A stretch of 62,046 nucleotides of DNA from Affinirhizobium straminoryzae (GCF_007004135.1 NZ_VJMG01000013.1:1-62046), one strand, 5' to 3'. Shown: positions 46,002 through 56,298, counted from the stretch's first letter. Numbers and translations are program-made. The notes: a model not told the origin generated them from the sequence alone.

Positions 46002-46739
46002 ATGACACGGGCAAGACGGCGCAACATCATTCGGGTCCAGCGGACATGGACGGGGCTTGGCCTCGTTGCGGCGATCTCCTTCATCGCCGGCATGACCGAT
46101 GCCATCGGCCTGCGCCTCTCCGGCGACTTCGTCTCCTTCATGACCGGCAATACGACGCGCGCGGCCATCGCCATGGCCGATGGCGATCTGAATCACGGGC
46201 TCATCCTGCTCGCGGCCATCCTTGTTTTCGTGCTCGGCAATGCACTCGGCATCGTCGTTGCCCATCTCGTGCCCCGCCGCATCTTCGGCGTCCTGGCCAG
46301 CGTCTCGCTGCTGCTCGCGCTCGGTGCGATGATGCAGGCGCCGGCCCTGCATTTCCTTCGGTTCTATACGGTGGTGCTGGCGATGGGCATGGTGAATGCC
46401 ACGGTGGAGCATATCGAGGGCCTGCCGATCGGCCTCACCTATGTCACCGGCGCCCTGTCGCGACTGGGGCGCGGCATCGGCCGCTTCATCCTGGGCGACC
46501 GGCAGATGGACTGGCGTATCCAGCTGGTGCCCTGGCTCGGCATGGTGAGCGGCGCCATCAGCGGGGCGCTTCTCGGCATCGCCTTGCCGCAGACTGCGCT
46601 CATCGTCGCCGCCTTCCTGACCATGATGGTCGCCCTGTTTTCCCTGCGTATCCGGCGCGCCCTGCATCGGCGTTACAACCAGCGTGTCATCCGCCCGTCG
46701 GCACATCGGCCGATCCACCCGTCCGCGACCCGCAAGTGA
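46002..46739 (+). CDS. YoaK family (DUF1275) membrane protein
   Basis: This is a 245-residue protein with about six membrane helices and the family opening FIAGMTDAIGLRLSGDFVSF followed by MTGNTTRAAI. The Gly-Asn-Thr of the first loop is the DUF1275 hallmark. Function is unknown; transport is suspected because of some similarity to carriers. It lies about 120 bases after the formamidase gene and its end is 4 bases from the YdcF-like gene, with which it is probably co-transcribed. Confidence 0.88.
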   Translation: MTRARRRNIIRVQRTWTGLGLVAAISFIAGMTDAIGLRLSGDFVSFMTGNTTRAAIAMADGDLNHGLILLAAILVFVLGNALGIVVAHLVPRRIFGVLASVSLLLALGAMMQAPALHFLRFYTVVLAMGMVNATVEHIEGLPIGLTYVTGALSRLGRGIGRFILGDRQMDWRIQLVPWLGMVSGAISGALLGIALPQTALIVAAFLTMMVALFSLRIRRALHRRYNQRVIRPSAHRPIHPSATRK

Positions 46740-46743
46740 GCCC

Positions 46744-47526
46744 ATGTTCTATCTGTCGAAAATCTTCTGGCTGCTGGCGCAGCCCCTGTCGCTCGCCTTT
46801 CTGCTGACCGCTGCGGGCCTTCTCACGGCGCTTGCAGGTGCCCGGCGGCTCGGACTGCTGTTCTCCTGCCTTTCGGCGCTGGTGCTGTTCCTGACGCTCT
46901 ACACCACCGCCGGCGCGCTGCTGCTGCAGGCGCTGGAAGCGCGTGTGCCCAAGCCGTCGACCGATCCCACCTCGATCGCCTGCATGATCGTGCTGGGCGG
47001 CGCGATCGAAAACGACGTCGTCGCATCGCGCGGCGGGGTGGAGCTGAATGCTGCGGCAGACCGCTATACCGAAGCCCTGCGGCTCGCCCTGTCGCATCCG
47101 CAGGCGAAAATCCTCGTCTCCGGCGGCGATGGATCGATCAGCGGCCGTTTTCCCGGCGAGGCGGGGCTCGCCGAACAGTTCTTTGCGGCGCTCGGCGTGC
47201 CGCCACAGCGGCTGATCAAGGACAATACCTCGCGCAACACCTGGGAAAACATGCTGAACACCAAGGCGCTGCTGGCCGCAAACGGCCTGACCGATTGCCT
47301 GCTGATCACCTCCGGTTTCCACATGCCGCGCGCGCTGGCACTGTTCCAGAAGGCCGGCATCGCGGTCGTCCCCTATCCGGTGGATTTCCGCAGCCGCGGC
47401 AACGAGCGGCTCGGCTTCGATTTCACCCAGCCGTCGCTGAACGCCCAGAACACCGCCACGGCCGTGCGCGAATGGCTGGGCCTGCTCGGCTATTATCTCG
47501 CGGGCCGCATCGACTGGCCGTTCTGA
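46744..47526 (+). CDS. YdcF/ElyC family protein
   Basis: This is a 260-residue protein with two N-terminal membrane helices (about 10-30 and 36-58) and a DUF218 domain in the periplasm or cytoplasm. The hallmark segments are IVLGGAIENDV, ILVSGGDGS, the SRNTWENMLNTKALL helix with Glu, and LLITSGFHMPRAL. ElyC and SanA relatives influence envelope integrity and undecaprenyl-carrier use. ATG 46744 lies 4 bases after the upstream gene. It converges on the secreted protein gene. Confidence 0.88.
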   Translation: MFYLSKIFWLLAQPLSLAFLLTAAGLLTALAGARRLGLLFSCLSALVLFLTLYTTAGALLLQALEARVPKPSTDPTSIACMIVLGGAIENDVVASRGGVELNAAADRYTEALRLALSHPQAKILVSGGDGSISGRFPGEAGLAEQFFAALGVPPQRLIKDNTSRNTWENMLNTKALLAANGLTDCLLITSGFHMPRALALFQKAGIAVVPYPVDFRSRGNERLGFDFTQPSLNAQNTATAVREWLGLLGYYLAGRIDWPF

Positions 47527-47529
47527 CGT

Positions 47530-48024
47530 TCACTTCTTGGAAATCGTCACCATGCGGGCGCCGCGCACGCGCACCGTCATTTCGCACGGGGCGGAATCGG
47601 TACGGTCGCAGTAATGCGGCGCCATGTTGAAGACGAAGACCATGTTGCCGAAGCGCTTGATGAACTCGTAGCCGAACAGCTGGGCGGTGGCGATCATGAA
47701 ATAGCCGCCTTCCTTGGCCTGGAGATAGAAGTTATAGGGGCAGCCTTCCGCATCGCAGCGTGTCTGTGTCTGGCCGTCGCAGGTGACGGCGCCGTGATTG
47801 ACCACCGCATCGATGATGCCGTCATTGTTGATGTCGATGCGGCTGATGAAATCCGGGCCGAACTCCACGCTCTTGCACTGCGCGCGAAAATAATCCTTCT
47901 CGTAGATTTCCGGGTCGGACAGCAGCTTCTGCTGGGCTCCGGCCGCCGATGGCAGCAGGATCAGCGCAAGGGCCTGTAGGATCGTGATGACAAGAACGCG
48001 CACGCGCCTCTTCCTCATGTTCAT
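47530..48024 (-). CDS. Hypothetical secreted protein with EF-hand-like loop
   Basis: This is a 164-residue protein with a signal peptide (KRRVRVLVITILQALALILL, cleavage near GAQ) and six cysteines that could form disulfides in the periplasm. The segment DINNDGIIDAVV has the spacing of a calcium-binding loop, as in dockerin or EF-hand repeats, but there is only one copy. I do not recognise the family. ATG 48024 has weak AGGCG upstream; ATG 48018 is an alternative. It is divergent from the TRIC-type gene. Confidence 0.7.
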   Translation of the reverse strand: MNMRKRRVRVLVITILQALALILLPSAAGAQQKLLSDPEIYEKDYFRAQCKSVEFGPDFISRIDINNDGIIDAVVNHGAVTCDGQTQTRCDAEGCPYNFYLQAKEGGYFMIATAQLFGYEFIKRFGNMVFVFNMAPHYCDRTDSAPCEMTVRVRGARMVTISKK

Positions 48025-48127
48025 TCGCCTGTAGACAACGCCCGGCCGCAATGGCCGCAGGGCAAAACCACCGCTATGCTTAGCATCACGCACTTGCGCG
48101 ACGCTGGTGCGGGGAAACGAGGACGCC

Positions 48128-48778
48128 ATGTCGCTGCTGATGGTGCTGGATTATGCGGGCGTGGCGCTGTTTGCCGCGACAGGCGCCCTTGCCGCCTCGC
48201 GCAAACAGCTGGACCTGATCGGCTTCCTGTTCTTTGCGGCGGCAACGGGCGTTGGTGGGGGCACGCTGCGCGATCTCGTGCTCGGCCAGACGCCTGTCTT
48301 CTGGGTGAAGGACCCGACCTATCTGCTGATCTGCGCCGGCGTCGGCATCTTTGTCTTCCTGACGGCGCACCGGGTGGAATGGCGCTACCGCCTGCTGATC
48401 TGGCTCGACGCGGTCGGCCTCTCCGCCTACAGCGTGATGGGGGCCGCCAAGGGGTTTGCTGTCACCCAGTCACCGACGATCGCCATCGTGACGGGCACGA
48501 TGACCGCCACTTTCGGCGGCATCCTGCGCGACCTGATCGCCAACGAACCCTCGATCCTGCTTCGGCCGGAAATCTACGTGACCGCCGCCCTTGCCGGGGC
48601 GAGCGCCTATACGGCGACGCATCTCCTCGGCCTGCCGCTGGCCTACAGTTCGGCGGCCGGTATCTTCGTCGCTTTCGCGCTGCGCGGCGGCGCTTTGCAT
48701 CATGGCTGGATGCTGCCGCGCTACCGCCCCCGGGCCGGACGCCCGCAGGACGAGGCCATGCGAAAGAAGAAGGATTGA
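48128..48778 (+). CDS. TRIC-type (UPF0126/YadS) membrane protein
   Basis: This is a 216-residue inner-membrane protein of two three-helix repeats, each starting with a Gly-rich segment: DYAGVALFAATGALAASRKQ in repeat 1 and DAVGLSAYSVMGA in repeat 2. Each is followed by GGGTLRD or GGILRDL. Prokaryotic members form trimeric cation channels; a physiological substrate (glycine in E. coli is one suggestion) is unsettled. GAGGA precedes ATG 48128. It converges on irr with a gap of 7 bases. Confidence 0.9.
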   Translation: MSLLMVLDYAGVALFAATGALAASRKQLDLIGFLFFAAATGVGGGTLRDLVLGQTPVFWVKDPTYLLICAGVGIFVFLTAHRVEWRYRLLIWLDAVGLSAYSVMGAAKGFAVTQSPTIAIVTGTMTATFGGILRDLIANEPSILLRPEIYVTAALAGASAYTATHLLGLPLAYSSAAGIFVAFALRGGALHHGWMLPRYRPRAGRPQDEAMRKKKD

Positions 48779-48785
48779 GAGGAAA

Positions 48786-49202
48786 TCAGCGACGCTTTTC
48801 GCGCAGGCGGATGATCACATCGACATGGGCGATTTCCATGCCCTCCGGCGGCTCCGGAAGATTGTCGATCTGCAGATTGCTGACGGGAATATCGAGCACC
48901 TCGTTGCGACCTTCCACGAAGAAGTGATGATGGTCCGAAACATTGGTGTCGAAATAGGTCTTGGCGCTTTCAACCGCAAGCACACGGATCAGACCGGCTT
49001 CAGTGAACTGGTGCAGCGTGTTGTAAACGGTGGCAAGTGACACGGGCACGCCGGCCGTTGTGGCTTCTTCGTGCAGTTCCTCGACCGTCAGGTGCCGATC
49101 GCCCTTGGCAAACAGCAGATCGGCCAGGGCAACACGCTGCCGCGTCGGGCGAAGCCCGCAATCGCGCAGTCTGGTCTCCACATCGGTCACGGCTTCAGCC
49201 AT
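48786..49202 (-). CDS. irr: Iron response regulator Irr (Fur family)
   Basis: This is a 138-residue Fur-family transcription factor that in rhizobia represses or activates iron and heme genes under iron limitation. The DNA-binding helix region is LRPTRQRVALADLLFA (17-32) with SLATVYNTLHQFTEAGLIRV (55-74). The Irr-specific histidine run SDHHHFFVEG (about 89-98) is present. An N-terminal heme-regulatory Cys-Pro motif, seen in Bradyrhizobium, is absent as in other Rhizobiaceae. It is divergent from fabA. Confidence 0.93.
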   Translation of the reverse strand: MAEAVTDVETRLRDCGLRPTRQRVALADLLFAKGDRHLTVEELHEEATTAGVPVSLATVYNTLHQFTEAGLIRVLAVESAKTYFDTNVSDHHHFFVEGRNEVLDIPVSNLQIDNLPEPPEGMEIAHVDVIIRLREKRR

Positions 49203-49502
49203 CGGTGACGCAAGCTCCTGTCAGGCCCGGGGACATCCGGTATATCTAGAGTGCTGGATATAACTTTAACTGCGCCCCCTTTCAATACCGCAACCCCCTG
49301 CCCGCCCCGCAACGGCGGGGAAATGCGAAATTTTGGCCCCAAAGCCTCTGGTTTGGAGGGTCCGCTTCCTATATGCCGACCTGAATCAACTCGGCTCGGT
49401 CCACCTTGCAACATCAGGGCGGCCGATCCGCGCGCTTCAATTTCAGGCGGTCTTGCAGTAAAGACGCAAGGACATCGCGACGAGGGGGAACGGACAAGCC
49501 TC
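49203..49502. other. Divergent control region between irr and fabA
   Basis: This 300-base region has no gene. It includes AT-rich stretches near 49240-49275 suited to the irr promoter and a GC hairpin (CCCCGC, loop AACG, GCGGGG at 49305-49320). TATATG near 49370 is a possible -10 box for fabA. A well-placed -35 box or a clear Irr or RirA operator was not identified. Confidence 0.4.
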
Positions 49503-50018
49503 ATGGACAGCAGACAATCGAGCTTCACTTACGAAGAAATCCTAGCCTGTGCGCACGGCCAGTTGTTCGGCCCGGGCAATGCGCAGCTGCCTCTGCCGCC
49601 CATGCTGATGGTCCACCGCATCACGGAAATCTCCGAGACGGGCGGGGCCTTCGACAAGGGCTATATCCGTGCCGAATACGACGTGAAGCCCGATGACTGG
49701 TATTTCCCCTGCCACTTCGAGGGCAATCCGATCATGCCGGGCTGCCTCGGCCTTGACGGCATGTGGCAGCTGACCGGCTTCTTCCTCGGCTGGCTCGGCG
49801 AAGAAGGCCGCGGCATGGCGCTCTCCACCGGCGAAGTGAAATTCAAGGGCATGATCCGCCCGCACACCAAGCTTCTGCAATACGGCATCGACTTCAAGCG
49901 CGTCATGCGCGGTCGTCTCGTGCTCGGCACCGCCGACGGCTGGCTGAAGGCCGACGGCGAAACCATCTACCAGGCCACCGATTTGCGGGTCGGCCTTTCG
50001 AAGGACAAGACGGCCTGA
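49503..50018 (+). CDS. fabA: 3-hydroxyacyl-[ACP] dehydratase/isomerase FabA
   Basis: This is a 171-residue bifunctional enzyme that dehydrates 3-hydroxydecanoyl-ACP and isomerises the product to cis-3-decenoyl-ACP, the branch point to unsaturated fatty acids. The catalytic segment is [16 protein letters not shown] with His71 and Asp85. Length and motifs match FabA rather than FabZ. fabB follows after 44 bases; the pair is the classical unsaturated fatty acid operon, here extended by fabI. Confidence 0.97.
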   Translation: MDSRQSSFTYEEILACAHGQLFGPGNAQLPLPPMLMVHRITEISETGGAFDKGYIRAEYDVKPDDWYFPCHFEGNPIMPGCLGLDGMWQLTGFFLGWLGEEGRGMALSTGEVKFKGMIRPHTKLLQYGIDFKRVMRGRLVLGTADGWLKADGETIYQATDLRVGLSKDKTA

Positions 50019-50062
50019 TATCGCTTGGGCACGTTTTCAGGAAACAACAAGGGTTAGATCAG

Positions 50063-51286
50063 ATGCGACGGGTAGTTGTCACAGGCCTTGGCGTGGTCTC
50101 CTCGATCGGCAACAATGCGGCGGAAGTCACCGCATCGCTGCGCGATGCCAGGTCCGGCATCTCCTTTTCGGAGGATTTCGCCGAGCATGGCTTCAAGTGC
50201 CAGGTCTGGGGCCGGCCGAATATCGACACGACCGATCTCGTCGATCGCCGCGCCATGCGCTTCCTCAGCCAGGGCGGCGCCTGGAACCACGTGGCCATGA
50301 AGCAGGCGCTTGCCGATTCGGGCCTTGAAGACAAGGATTACGCGGAAAACGAACGCGTCGGCATCATCATGGGCTCGGGCGGTCCCTCCACCCGCACGCT
50401 GATCGATGCGGCCGAGATCACAATGAAGAACAACAGCCCGAAGCGCATCGGCCCGTTTGCCGTGCCGAAGGCCATGTCTTCGACGGCGTCTGCCACGCTT
50501 GCCACCTGGTTCAAGATCCACGGCGTCAACTACTCGATCTCGTCGGCCTGCTCGACGTCCGCGCACTGCATCGGCAATGCCGTGGAAATGATCCAGTGGG
50601 GCAAGCAGGACATGATGTTCGCCGGCGGCCACGAGGATCTCGACTGGACCATGTCCAACCTATTCGACGCCATGGGCGCGATGTCGTCGAAATACAACGA
50701 CACGCCCGCCACCGCTTCGCGTGCCTATGACGCCAACCGCGACGGCTTCGTGATTGCCGGCGGCGCCGGCGTTCTGGTTCTCGAGGAACTGGAACATGCA
50801 AAAGCCCGCGGCGCCAAGATCTATGCCGAAATCGTCGGCTATGGCGCGACCTCTGATGGCTACGACATGGTGGCACCGTCCGGCGAAGGCGCCATCCGCT
50901 GCATGCGTCAGGCGCTGAAGACCGTCGATGGCAGCGTGGATTACATCAACACCCACGGCACCTCGACGCCGGTCGGCGATTCCAAGGAAATCGGCGCCAT
51001 CCGCGAAGTGTTCGGCGACAAGATCCCGCACATCCAGTCGACCAAGTCGCTGACCGGCCATTCGCTGGGCGCGGCCGGCGTACAGGAATCGATCTATGCC
51101 CTGCTGATGATGCAGGCCGGCTTCATCGGCGAAAGCGCGCATATCCAGGAGATCGATCCCGAATTCGACGGCGTGCCGATCGTGCGTCAGCGCATCGACA
51201 ATGCCAAGATCGACATCGCCCTTTCCAACTCGTTCGGGTTTGGCGGCACCAATGCCACGCTCGTCTTCCAGCGTTACAACGGATAA
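50063..51286 (+). CDS. fabB: 3-oxoacyl-[ACP] synthase I
   Basis: This is a 407-residue condensing enzyme that elongates unsaturated acyl-ACPs made by FabA. Cys163 in [10 protein letters not shown] is the nucleophile, with His298 in NTHGTSTP and His333 in TGHSLGAAG completing the Cys-His-His triad. The length is that of FabB. AGGG precedes the ATG. fabI starts 4 bases after the stop region, giving one operon. Confidence 0.97.
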   Translation: MRRVVVTGLGVVSSIGNNAAEVTASLRDARSGISFSEDFAEHGFKCQVWGRPNIDTTDLVDRRAMRFLSQGGAWNHVAMKQALADSGLEDKDYAENERVGIIMGSGGPSTRTLIDAAEITMKNNSPKRIGPFAVPKAMSSTASATLATWFKIHGVNYSISSACSTSAHCIGNAVEMIQWGKQDMMFAGGHEDLDWTMSNLFDAMGAMSSKYNDTPATASRAYDANRDGFVIAGGAGVLVLEELEHAKARGAKIYAEIVGYGATSDGYDMVAPSGEGAIRCMRQALKTVDGSVDYINTHGTSTPVGDSKEIGAIREVFGDKIPHIQSTKSLTGHSLGAAGVQESIYALLMMQAGFIGESAHIQEIDPEFDGVPIVRQRIDNAKIDIALSNSFGFGGTNATLVFQRYNG

Positions 51287-51290
51287 ACCC

Positions 51291-52097
51291 ATGAGCGGAA
51301 TCATGCAGGGTAAGCGCGGCCTCATCATGGGGGTTGCGAACAATCATTCGATCGCCTGGGGCATTTCCAAGGCGCTCGCGGCACAGGGCGCGGAACTCGC
51401 CTTCACCTATCAGGGCGAAGCGCTCGGCCGCCGCGTCAAGCCGCTGGCGGCGGAGCTGAATTCGGACTTCATCATTCCGTGCGACGTGGAAGACATCGCC
51501 TCGGTGGATGCGGTCTTTGCCGCCATCGGTGAGCGCTGGGGCAAGCTCGATTTCGTCGTGCACGCCATCGGCTTCTCCGACAAGAACGAGCTGAAGGGCC
51601 TCTACGCCGACACCACGCGCGACAACTTCAGCCGCACCATGGTGATCTCCTGCTTCTCGTTTACCGAGATCGCCAAGCGGGCGGCGGCCCTGATGGACGA
51701 GAACGGCGCCATGCTGACGCTGACCTATGGTGGGTCGAGCCGCGTGATCCCGAACTACAACGTGATGGGCGTCGCCAAGGCCGCGCTCGAAGCCTCGGTC
51801 CGCTATCTGGCCGCCGATTACGGCCCGAAGGGCATTCGCGTCAACGCGATCTCGGCAGGTCCGGTCCGCACGCTGGCAGGTGCGGGCATTTCCGACGCCC
51901 GCGCCATCTATTCGTGGAACCAGAAGAACTCGCCGCTGCGTCGCACCGCGACCATCGAGGATCTCGGCGGTTCGGCGCTTTACCTGCTCTCCGACCTGTC
52001 GCGCGGCGTGACCGGCGAAATCCATTACGTCGATGCTGGCTACAACATCACCTCGCTGCCGACGCTGGACCGGCTGCGCAACGCCGACGCCGAGTAA
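51291..52097 (+). CDS. fabI: Enoyl-[ACP] reductase (NADH)
   Basis: This is a 268-residue short-chain dehydrogenase-like enzyme that performs the last reduction of each fatty acid cycle. The atypical nucleotide site GVANNHSIAWGI is at 14-25. The Tyr-x6-Lys catalytic pair is Tyr156 and Lys163 in YNVMGVAK. The loop SGPVRTLAGAGI-like segment (SAGPVRTLA) precedes the mobile substrate-binding helix. It is the last gene of the fabA-fabB-fabI operon and is followed by a terminator. It is the target family of triclosan. Confidence 0.96.
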   Translation: MSGIMQGKRGLIMGVANNHSIAWGISKALAAQGAELAFTYQGEALGRRVKPLAAELNSDFIIPCDVEDIASVDAVFAAIGERWGKLDFVVHAIGFSDKNELKGLYADTTRDNFSRTMVISCFSFTEIAKRAAALMDENGAMLTLTYGGSSRVIPNYNVMGVAKAALEASVRYLAADYGPKGIRVNAISAGPVRTLAGAGISDARAIYSWNQKNSPLRRTATIEDLGGSALYLLSDLSRGVTGEIHYVDAGYNITSLPTLDRLRNADAE

Positions 52098-52118
52098 GTC
52101 GCTCGGATATATGGATGC

Positions 52119-52155
52119 GAAAAGGCCCCGGATGCGACGCATCCGGGGCCTTTGA
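52119..52155. terminator. Terminator between fabI and the methyltransferase gene
   Basis: AAAGGCCCCGGATGC pairs perfectly with GCATCCGGGGCCTTT around a three-base loop. It is symmetrical, with A and T ends, and therefore can end both the fab operon and the convergent methyltransferase transcript. Confidence 0.85.
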
Positions 52156-52182
52156 CATTCTGGGCCATGGACGCAGCGCAGC

Positions 52183-53199
52183 TTATTTGCGTGCGTGCAG
52201 CACCTTGAAACGGGCATTGCGGCACACTTCGCCGCTGTCCTTGAACTCGGCGGCCAGAACCTGTTCGTAGGGCAGGCCGCGATTGGCGACCATCAGCAAT
52301 TGCCCGCCGATGCGAAGCGCCGCCGCAGCCGCCTTGATGAAGGCCTGCCCGATCGCCGGATCGGCCGCATGTCCTTCGTGGAAGGGCGGGTTCATGATGA
52401 CGAGATCGTATTTTTCCTTGATCGGCTCGGCCGTCAGATCCTGCCAGAAGAAGCGGGTCTGCAGATCGGGGCAATTGCGGGAAAGATTCTTCTTCGCAAA
52501 TTCCAGCGCCCGGTGATCAGCCTCGAACAGATCGATGCGGTTGGTGCGCGGCGACGCCTCCGCCAGCATCACCGAGAGATAGCCCCAGCCGGCGCCGAGA
52601 TCGGCCGCATTGCCGTCGAAATCCCGCGGCAGGCGGCTGGCGAGCAGTTCCGAGCCGGCATCGACGCGGTCATGCGAGAAGGTGCCGGGCACCGCCTCGA
52701 AACGCTCCTCGACGCGCTGCGGCGCCTGGGAGAACCTGGCGACCGCTGCCGAAACCTCGGACGGTCGGGTGAACCAGGCGACGACGCCGTGATACTTCGG
52801 CATATGCTCGATGGCAAAGCCCAGATTGGCGATCTGCTTGCGCAGCGGCTGGATGCCGTCTTCCTTGGAACCGGCCAGTACGATCAGGCCGCCTTCGCGC
52901 ACGCGCTGGAGCGCCTGGGCGACATTCTCCTCGTTCTCGCCCTTGTGCTTGCCGCAGAGGATCAGCGCGCCGTCATAGGCCTCGCCTTCCACTTCCGGCA
53001 CCACATGCGCGCCGTTGACGCTGAGCGGTCGAAACAGCGGCCGCAGCGGCTGGATGTTGACGATCTCGGCGGCAAACCCTTCCGGCAGGCGCGGCCCGAC
53101 CTCGGCTGAGAGAAACAGGAAACGGCTCCCCTCGCCGGGCAGCGGCAGGATACCGGTGGCGAAGGGATGGAACAGGGTCTTGACGGCGTCGCGGATCAT
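52183..53199 (-). CDS. Class I SAM-dependent methyltransferase (RsmC-like)
   Basis: This is a 338-residue protein with two related halves as in the 16S rRNA (guanine-N2) methyltransferase RsmC. The N-terminal half is a degenerate methyltransferase-like domain. The C-terminal half has the SAM site AADLGAGWGYLSVMLAE (near 197-213) and the catalytic NPPFHEG (near 272-278), typical of enzymes that methylate exocyclic amines. A role in ribosomal RNA modification is likely. GGAAGA precedes the ATG. It lies downstream of pnp on the same strand, separated by a hairpin. Confidence 0.88.
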   Translation of the reverse strand: MIRDAVKTLFHPFATGILPLPGEGSRFLFLSAEVGPRLPEGFAAEIVNIQPLRPLFRPLSVNGAHVVPEVEGEAYDGALILCGKHKGENEENVAQALQRVREGGLIVLAGSKEDGIQPLRKQIANLGFAIEHMPKYHGVVAWFTRPSEVSAAVARFSQAPQRVEERFEAVPGTFSHDRVDAGSELLASRLPRDFDGNAADLGAGWGYLSVMLAEASPRTNRIDLFEADHRALEFAKKNLSRNCPDLQTRFFWQDLTAEPIKEKYDLVIMNPPFHEGHAADPAIGQAFIKAAAAALRIGGQLLMVANRGLPYEQVLAAEFKDSGEVCRNARFKVLHARK

Positions 53200-53221
53200 G
53201 GCGGTCTTCCGGGGCTTGGAT

Positions 53222-53255
53222 AGCAAAGGGGCGCGGAAACCTCCCGCGCCCCAGG
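53222..53255 (-). terminator. Hairpin terminator after pnp
   Basis: GGGGCGCGG pairs with CCGCGCCCC around a seven-base loop; read leftward a short TTT follows. It lies about 25 bases after the pnp stop. Confidence 0.6.
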
Positions 53256-53277
53256 ATCACTCGAGAAGGGAGAGGGC

Positions 53278-55425
53278 TTATTCGGCGGCAGCGTCGCCGT
53301 CGGCCTTCTTCTTCTCGGCAACGATTTCCTGGCCGGTCGCCTGATCGACGACCTTCATGGAGAGGCGAACCTTGCCGCGCTCATCGAAGCCCATCAGCTT
53401 GACCCAGACCTTGTCGCCTTCCTTGACGACGTCCGAGGTCTTGGCAACGCGCTCGGAAGCCAGCTGCGAGATGTGCACGAGGCCGTCGCGGGCGCCGAAG
53501 AAGTTGACGAAGGCGCCGAAATCGGCGGTCTTCACAACCGTGCCTTCGTAGATCGCGCCGATTTCCGGCTCGGCCACGATGGAGTGGATCCACTTGCGGG
53601 CGGCTTCGATTTCCTTGCCGGAGGCAGAGGCGATCTTCACGGTGCCGTCGTCTTCGATGTTGATCTTGGCGCCGGTCTTTTCGACGATTTCGCGGATGAC
53701 CTTGCCGCCCGAACCGATGACTTCGCGGATCTTGTCGACCGGGATGTTCATCACTTCGATGCGCGGTGCAAATTCGCCGAGCTGGCCACGGCTCTCGGTG
53801 ATGGCCTTGGCCATTTCGCCGAGAATGTGCTTGCGGCCGCCCTGCGCCTGGCTGAGCGCGACCTTCATGATCTCTTCGGTGATACCGGCGATCTTGATGT
53901 CCATCTGCAGCGAGGTGATGCCGGCTTCCGTGCCGGCGACCTTGAAGTCCATGTCGCCGAGGTGGTCTTCGTCGCCGAGAATGTCGGAGAGAACGGCGAA
54001 GCGATCACCTTCGAGGATCAGGCCCATGGCGATACCGGCCACCGGCTTTGCCAGCGGAACGCCGGCATCCATCAGCGCGAGCGAGGTGCCGCAGACGGTT
54101 GCCATCGAGGACGAACCGTTCGACTCGGTGATTTCCGAGACGACGCGCAGCGTGTAGGGGAACTGTTCGGTCGTCGGCAGCATCGGGTGGATGGCGCGCC
54201 AGGCGAGCTTGCCATGGCCGATTTCGCGACGGCCCGGCGAACCCATGCGGCCGGTTTCCCCGACGGAATAGGGCGGGAAGTTGTAGTGGAGCATGAACTG
54301 CTCCTTGTACATGCCGGTCAGGCTGTCGACATACTGTTCGTCTTCGCCGGTGCCGAGGGTGGCAACGACGAGCGCCTGCGTTTCACCGCGGGTGAACAGG
54401 GCCGAACCGTGCGTGCGCGGCAGCAGGCCGACTTCGGCAACGATCGGGCGAACCGTTTCGAGGTCGCGGCCATCGATGCGACTCTTGGTGTCGAGAATGT
54501 TCCAGCGAACGATCTTCGCCTGCAGGTGCTTGAACACGGCGCCGACGACTTCGGCGGTGTACTTGGCTTCGCCGTCAGCCGGCAGGAAATGCGCCTTCAC
54601 CTTGGCCTTGACGGCATCGACGGCAGCGTAGCGTGCAGCCTTCTCGGTGATCTTGTAGGCGTCGCGCAGTTCGGCTTCGGCCAGCTTCAGCATCTCGGCT
54701 TCGAGTTCGGAATGATCTTCCGGCTCGAATTCGCGCGGCTCCTTGGCGGCCACTTCGGCGAGCTTGATGATCGCGTCGATGACCGGCTGGAAGCCCTTGT
54801 GGCCGAACATCACGGCGCCGAGCATCACGTCTTCGTTGAGTTCCTTGGCTTCCGATTCCACCATCAGGACGGCGTCCTGCGTGCCGGCGACGACGAGGTC
54901 GAGGCTCGATTCGTCCATCTCGTCGAGATGCGGGTTCAGCACGTATTCGCCGTTGATGTAACCGACGCGGGCGCCGCCGACCGGGCCCATGAAGGGCACG
55001 CCGGAGAGCGTCAGGGCTGCCGAGGTGGCGACCATCGACAGGACGTCCGGGTTGTTTTCGAGGTCATGCTGGATGACGGTGACGACGACCTGCGTGTCGT
55101 TCTTGTAGCCTTCCGGGAAGAGCGGGCGGATCGGGCGGTCGATCAGGCGGGAAACGAGCGTTTCGTTTTCCGACGGACGTCCCTCGCGCTTGAAATAGCC
55201 GCCCGGGATCTTGCCGGCGGCATAGGTCTTTTCCTGGTAGTTGACGGTGAGCGGGAAGAAGTCCTGACCCGGCTTCGGCTCCTTGGCGGAGACGACGGTG
55301 GCGAGCACGACGGTTTCGCCATAGGTGGCAATGACCGCGCCGTCAGCCTGGCGGGCAACCTTGCCCGTTTCCAGCTTGAGCGGGCGGCCTGCCCACTCGA
55401 TTTCAACGGAATGCGTGTTGAACAT
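53278..55425 (-). CDS. pnp: Polyribonucleotide nucleotidyltransferase (PNPase)
   Basis: This is the 715-residue phosphorolytic 3'-5' exoribonuclease of the degradosome. It holds two RNase PH domains (the first opening EWAGRPLELETGK-like at 11; the second from about 320, with [11 protein letters not shown] and the [14 protein letters not shown] segment [11 protein letters not shown]). A KH domain follows (about 555-615, [20 protein letters not shown]) and then an S1 domain (about 620-690). GAAGGA precedes the ATG. It follows rpsO on the same strand, the conserved order. Confidence 0.97.
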   Translation of the reverse strand: MFNTHSVEIEWAGRPLKLETGKVARQADGAVIATYGETVVLATVVSAKEPKPGQDFFPLTVNYQEKTYAAGKIPGGYFKREGRPSENETLVSRLIDRPIRPLFPEGYKNDTQVVVTVIQHDLENNPDVLSMVATSAALTLSGVPFMGPVGGARVGYINGEYVLNPHLDEMDESSLDLVVAGTQDAVLMVESEAKELNEDVMLGAVMFGHKGFQPVIDAIIKLAEVAAKEPREFEPEDHSELEAEMLKLAEAELRDAYKITEKAARYAAVDAVKAKVKAHFLPADGEAKYTAEVVGAVFKHLQAKIVRWNILDTKSRIDGRDLETVRPIVAEVGLLPRTHGSALFTRGETQALVVATLGTGEDEQYVDSLTGMYKEQFMLHYNFPPYSVGETGRMGSPGRREIGHGKLAWRAIHPMLPTTEQFPYTLRVVSEITESNGSSSMATVCGTSLALMDAGVPLAKPVAGIAMGLILEGDRFAVLSDILGDEDHLGDMDFKVAGTEAGITSLQMDIKIAGITEEIMKVALSQAQGGRKHILGEMAKAITESRGQLGEFAPRIEVMNIPVDKIREVIGSGGKVIREIVEKTGAKINIEDDGTVKIASASGKEIEAARKWIHSIVAEPEIGAIYEGTVVKTADFGAFVNFFGARDGLVHISQLASERVAKTSDVVKEGDKVWVKLMGFDERGKVRLSMKVVDQATGQEIVAEKKKADGDAAAE

Positions 55426-55794
55426 GGTTTCAGTCCTTCTTGCGCGGCGGGCGGCAGCTCTTGCAACGAAGAGATCAGTGCGCCGGCCTGCGCGTCATGT
55501 GACGCGATCACGGGCAAGACAACGGGAGGCTTTCCTTCGGTCCGGATCATGCTCCGACCATCAAAAGGACGAGGGGACCAGAGTATCCGCTCGTCGCGCG
55601 CCGGATCAGGGATACGGCGAAAGCTTCCGGCAATCCTGCCCCATGACAGGTCATCGGTTGGGTTCGGCAGGTCCGGCCCATCCGGGCCCGCCAGACAACC
55701 ACCCTTCACCGGGTGGCTTCAGGTTCCGGGCACGTGCTGCCCGGAAGGACAACCGGCGGACGATCGCATCGATCGCCCGCCGGACTGTTTCGTC
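55426..55794 (-). other. rpsO-pnp intergenic region with stacked hairpins
   Basis: These 369 bases contain no gene but several strong hairpins. TTCCGGGCA/TGCCCGGAA is at 55724-55746 and CCACCC/GGGTGG at 55699-55716; smaller GC palindromes lie nearby. In many bacteria the mRNA between rpsO and pnp folds into hairpins cut by RNase III, through which PNPase controls its own synthesis. These hairpins are in the right position for that. Confidence 0.55.
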
Positions 55795-56064
55795 TTAGCG
55801 ACGGATACCGAGGCTCGAAATGAGCTTCGTGTAGCGAGCTTCGTCCTTCTTCTTCAGGTAGTCGAGAAGCGAACGGCGGCTCGAAACCATCTTGAGGAGA
55901 CCACGACGGGAGTGGTTGTCCTTCTTGTGGCCCTTGAAGTGTTCGGTCAGGTTGTTGATCCGCTCGGTCAGGACGGCAACCTGGACTTCCGGCGAACCGG
56001 TATCGCCTTCGGCGGTTGCGTATTCCTTGATGAGGGCAGCCTTACGCTCTGCAGTGATCGACAT
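55795..56064 (-). CDS. rpsO: 30S ribosomal protein S15
   Basis: This is an 89-residue primary-binding protein of the 30S subunit that contacts 16S rRNA helices and also forms a bridge to the 50S. The signature region [20 protein letters not shown] is complete, as is [27 protein letters not shown] precedes ATG 56064; the longer upstream frame is not conserved sequence. It is normally preceded by truB, but a foreign-looking gene on the opposite strand lies between. Confidence 0.97.
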   Translation of the reverse strand: MSITAERKAALIKEYATAEGDTGSPEVQVAVLTERINNLTEHFKGHKKDNHSRRGLLKMVSSRRSLLDYLKKKDEARYTKLISSLGIRR

Positions 56065-56269
56065 CGGACAATCCTTTCTGATGTGAGGAATTGAGGGACG
56101 CCGCAAGCCGGGATGTCGTCCAGCTTCGGCCATGAACGCCGGGATCGGCCCGCAATGCAGGCCGCCCAGCTGGCGGTGCGTATAACGCATTCCAGGCAAC
56201 ATGGGAAGGCCTCGGGTCGCTCAACCACCCCATCGGAGCAGCTACTTTCGGACCAAAGCACTCAAAGAA

Positions 56270-56298
56270 TTAACCTGACCCCATGAATCTGCTATACA
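56270..56298 (+). promoter_or_regulatory. Promoter of the LysM/glycine-zipper gene
   Basis: TTAACC (56270-56275) and TATACA (56293-56298) are separated by 17 bases, in a stretch clearly richer in A and T than the flanking DNA. It lies about 40 bases upstream of the start codon. Confidence 0.5.

Noticed and set aside
53473..56094. A very long frame antisense to pnp and rpsO
   Set aside because: It is a mirror of conserved genes with strong third-position bias; no plausible protein features.
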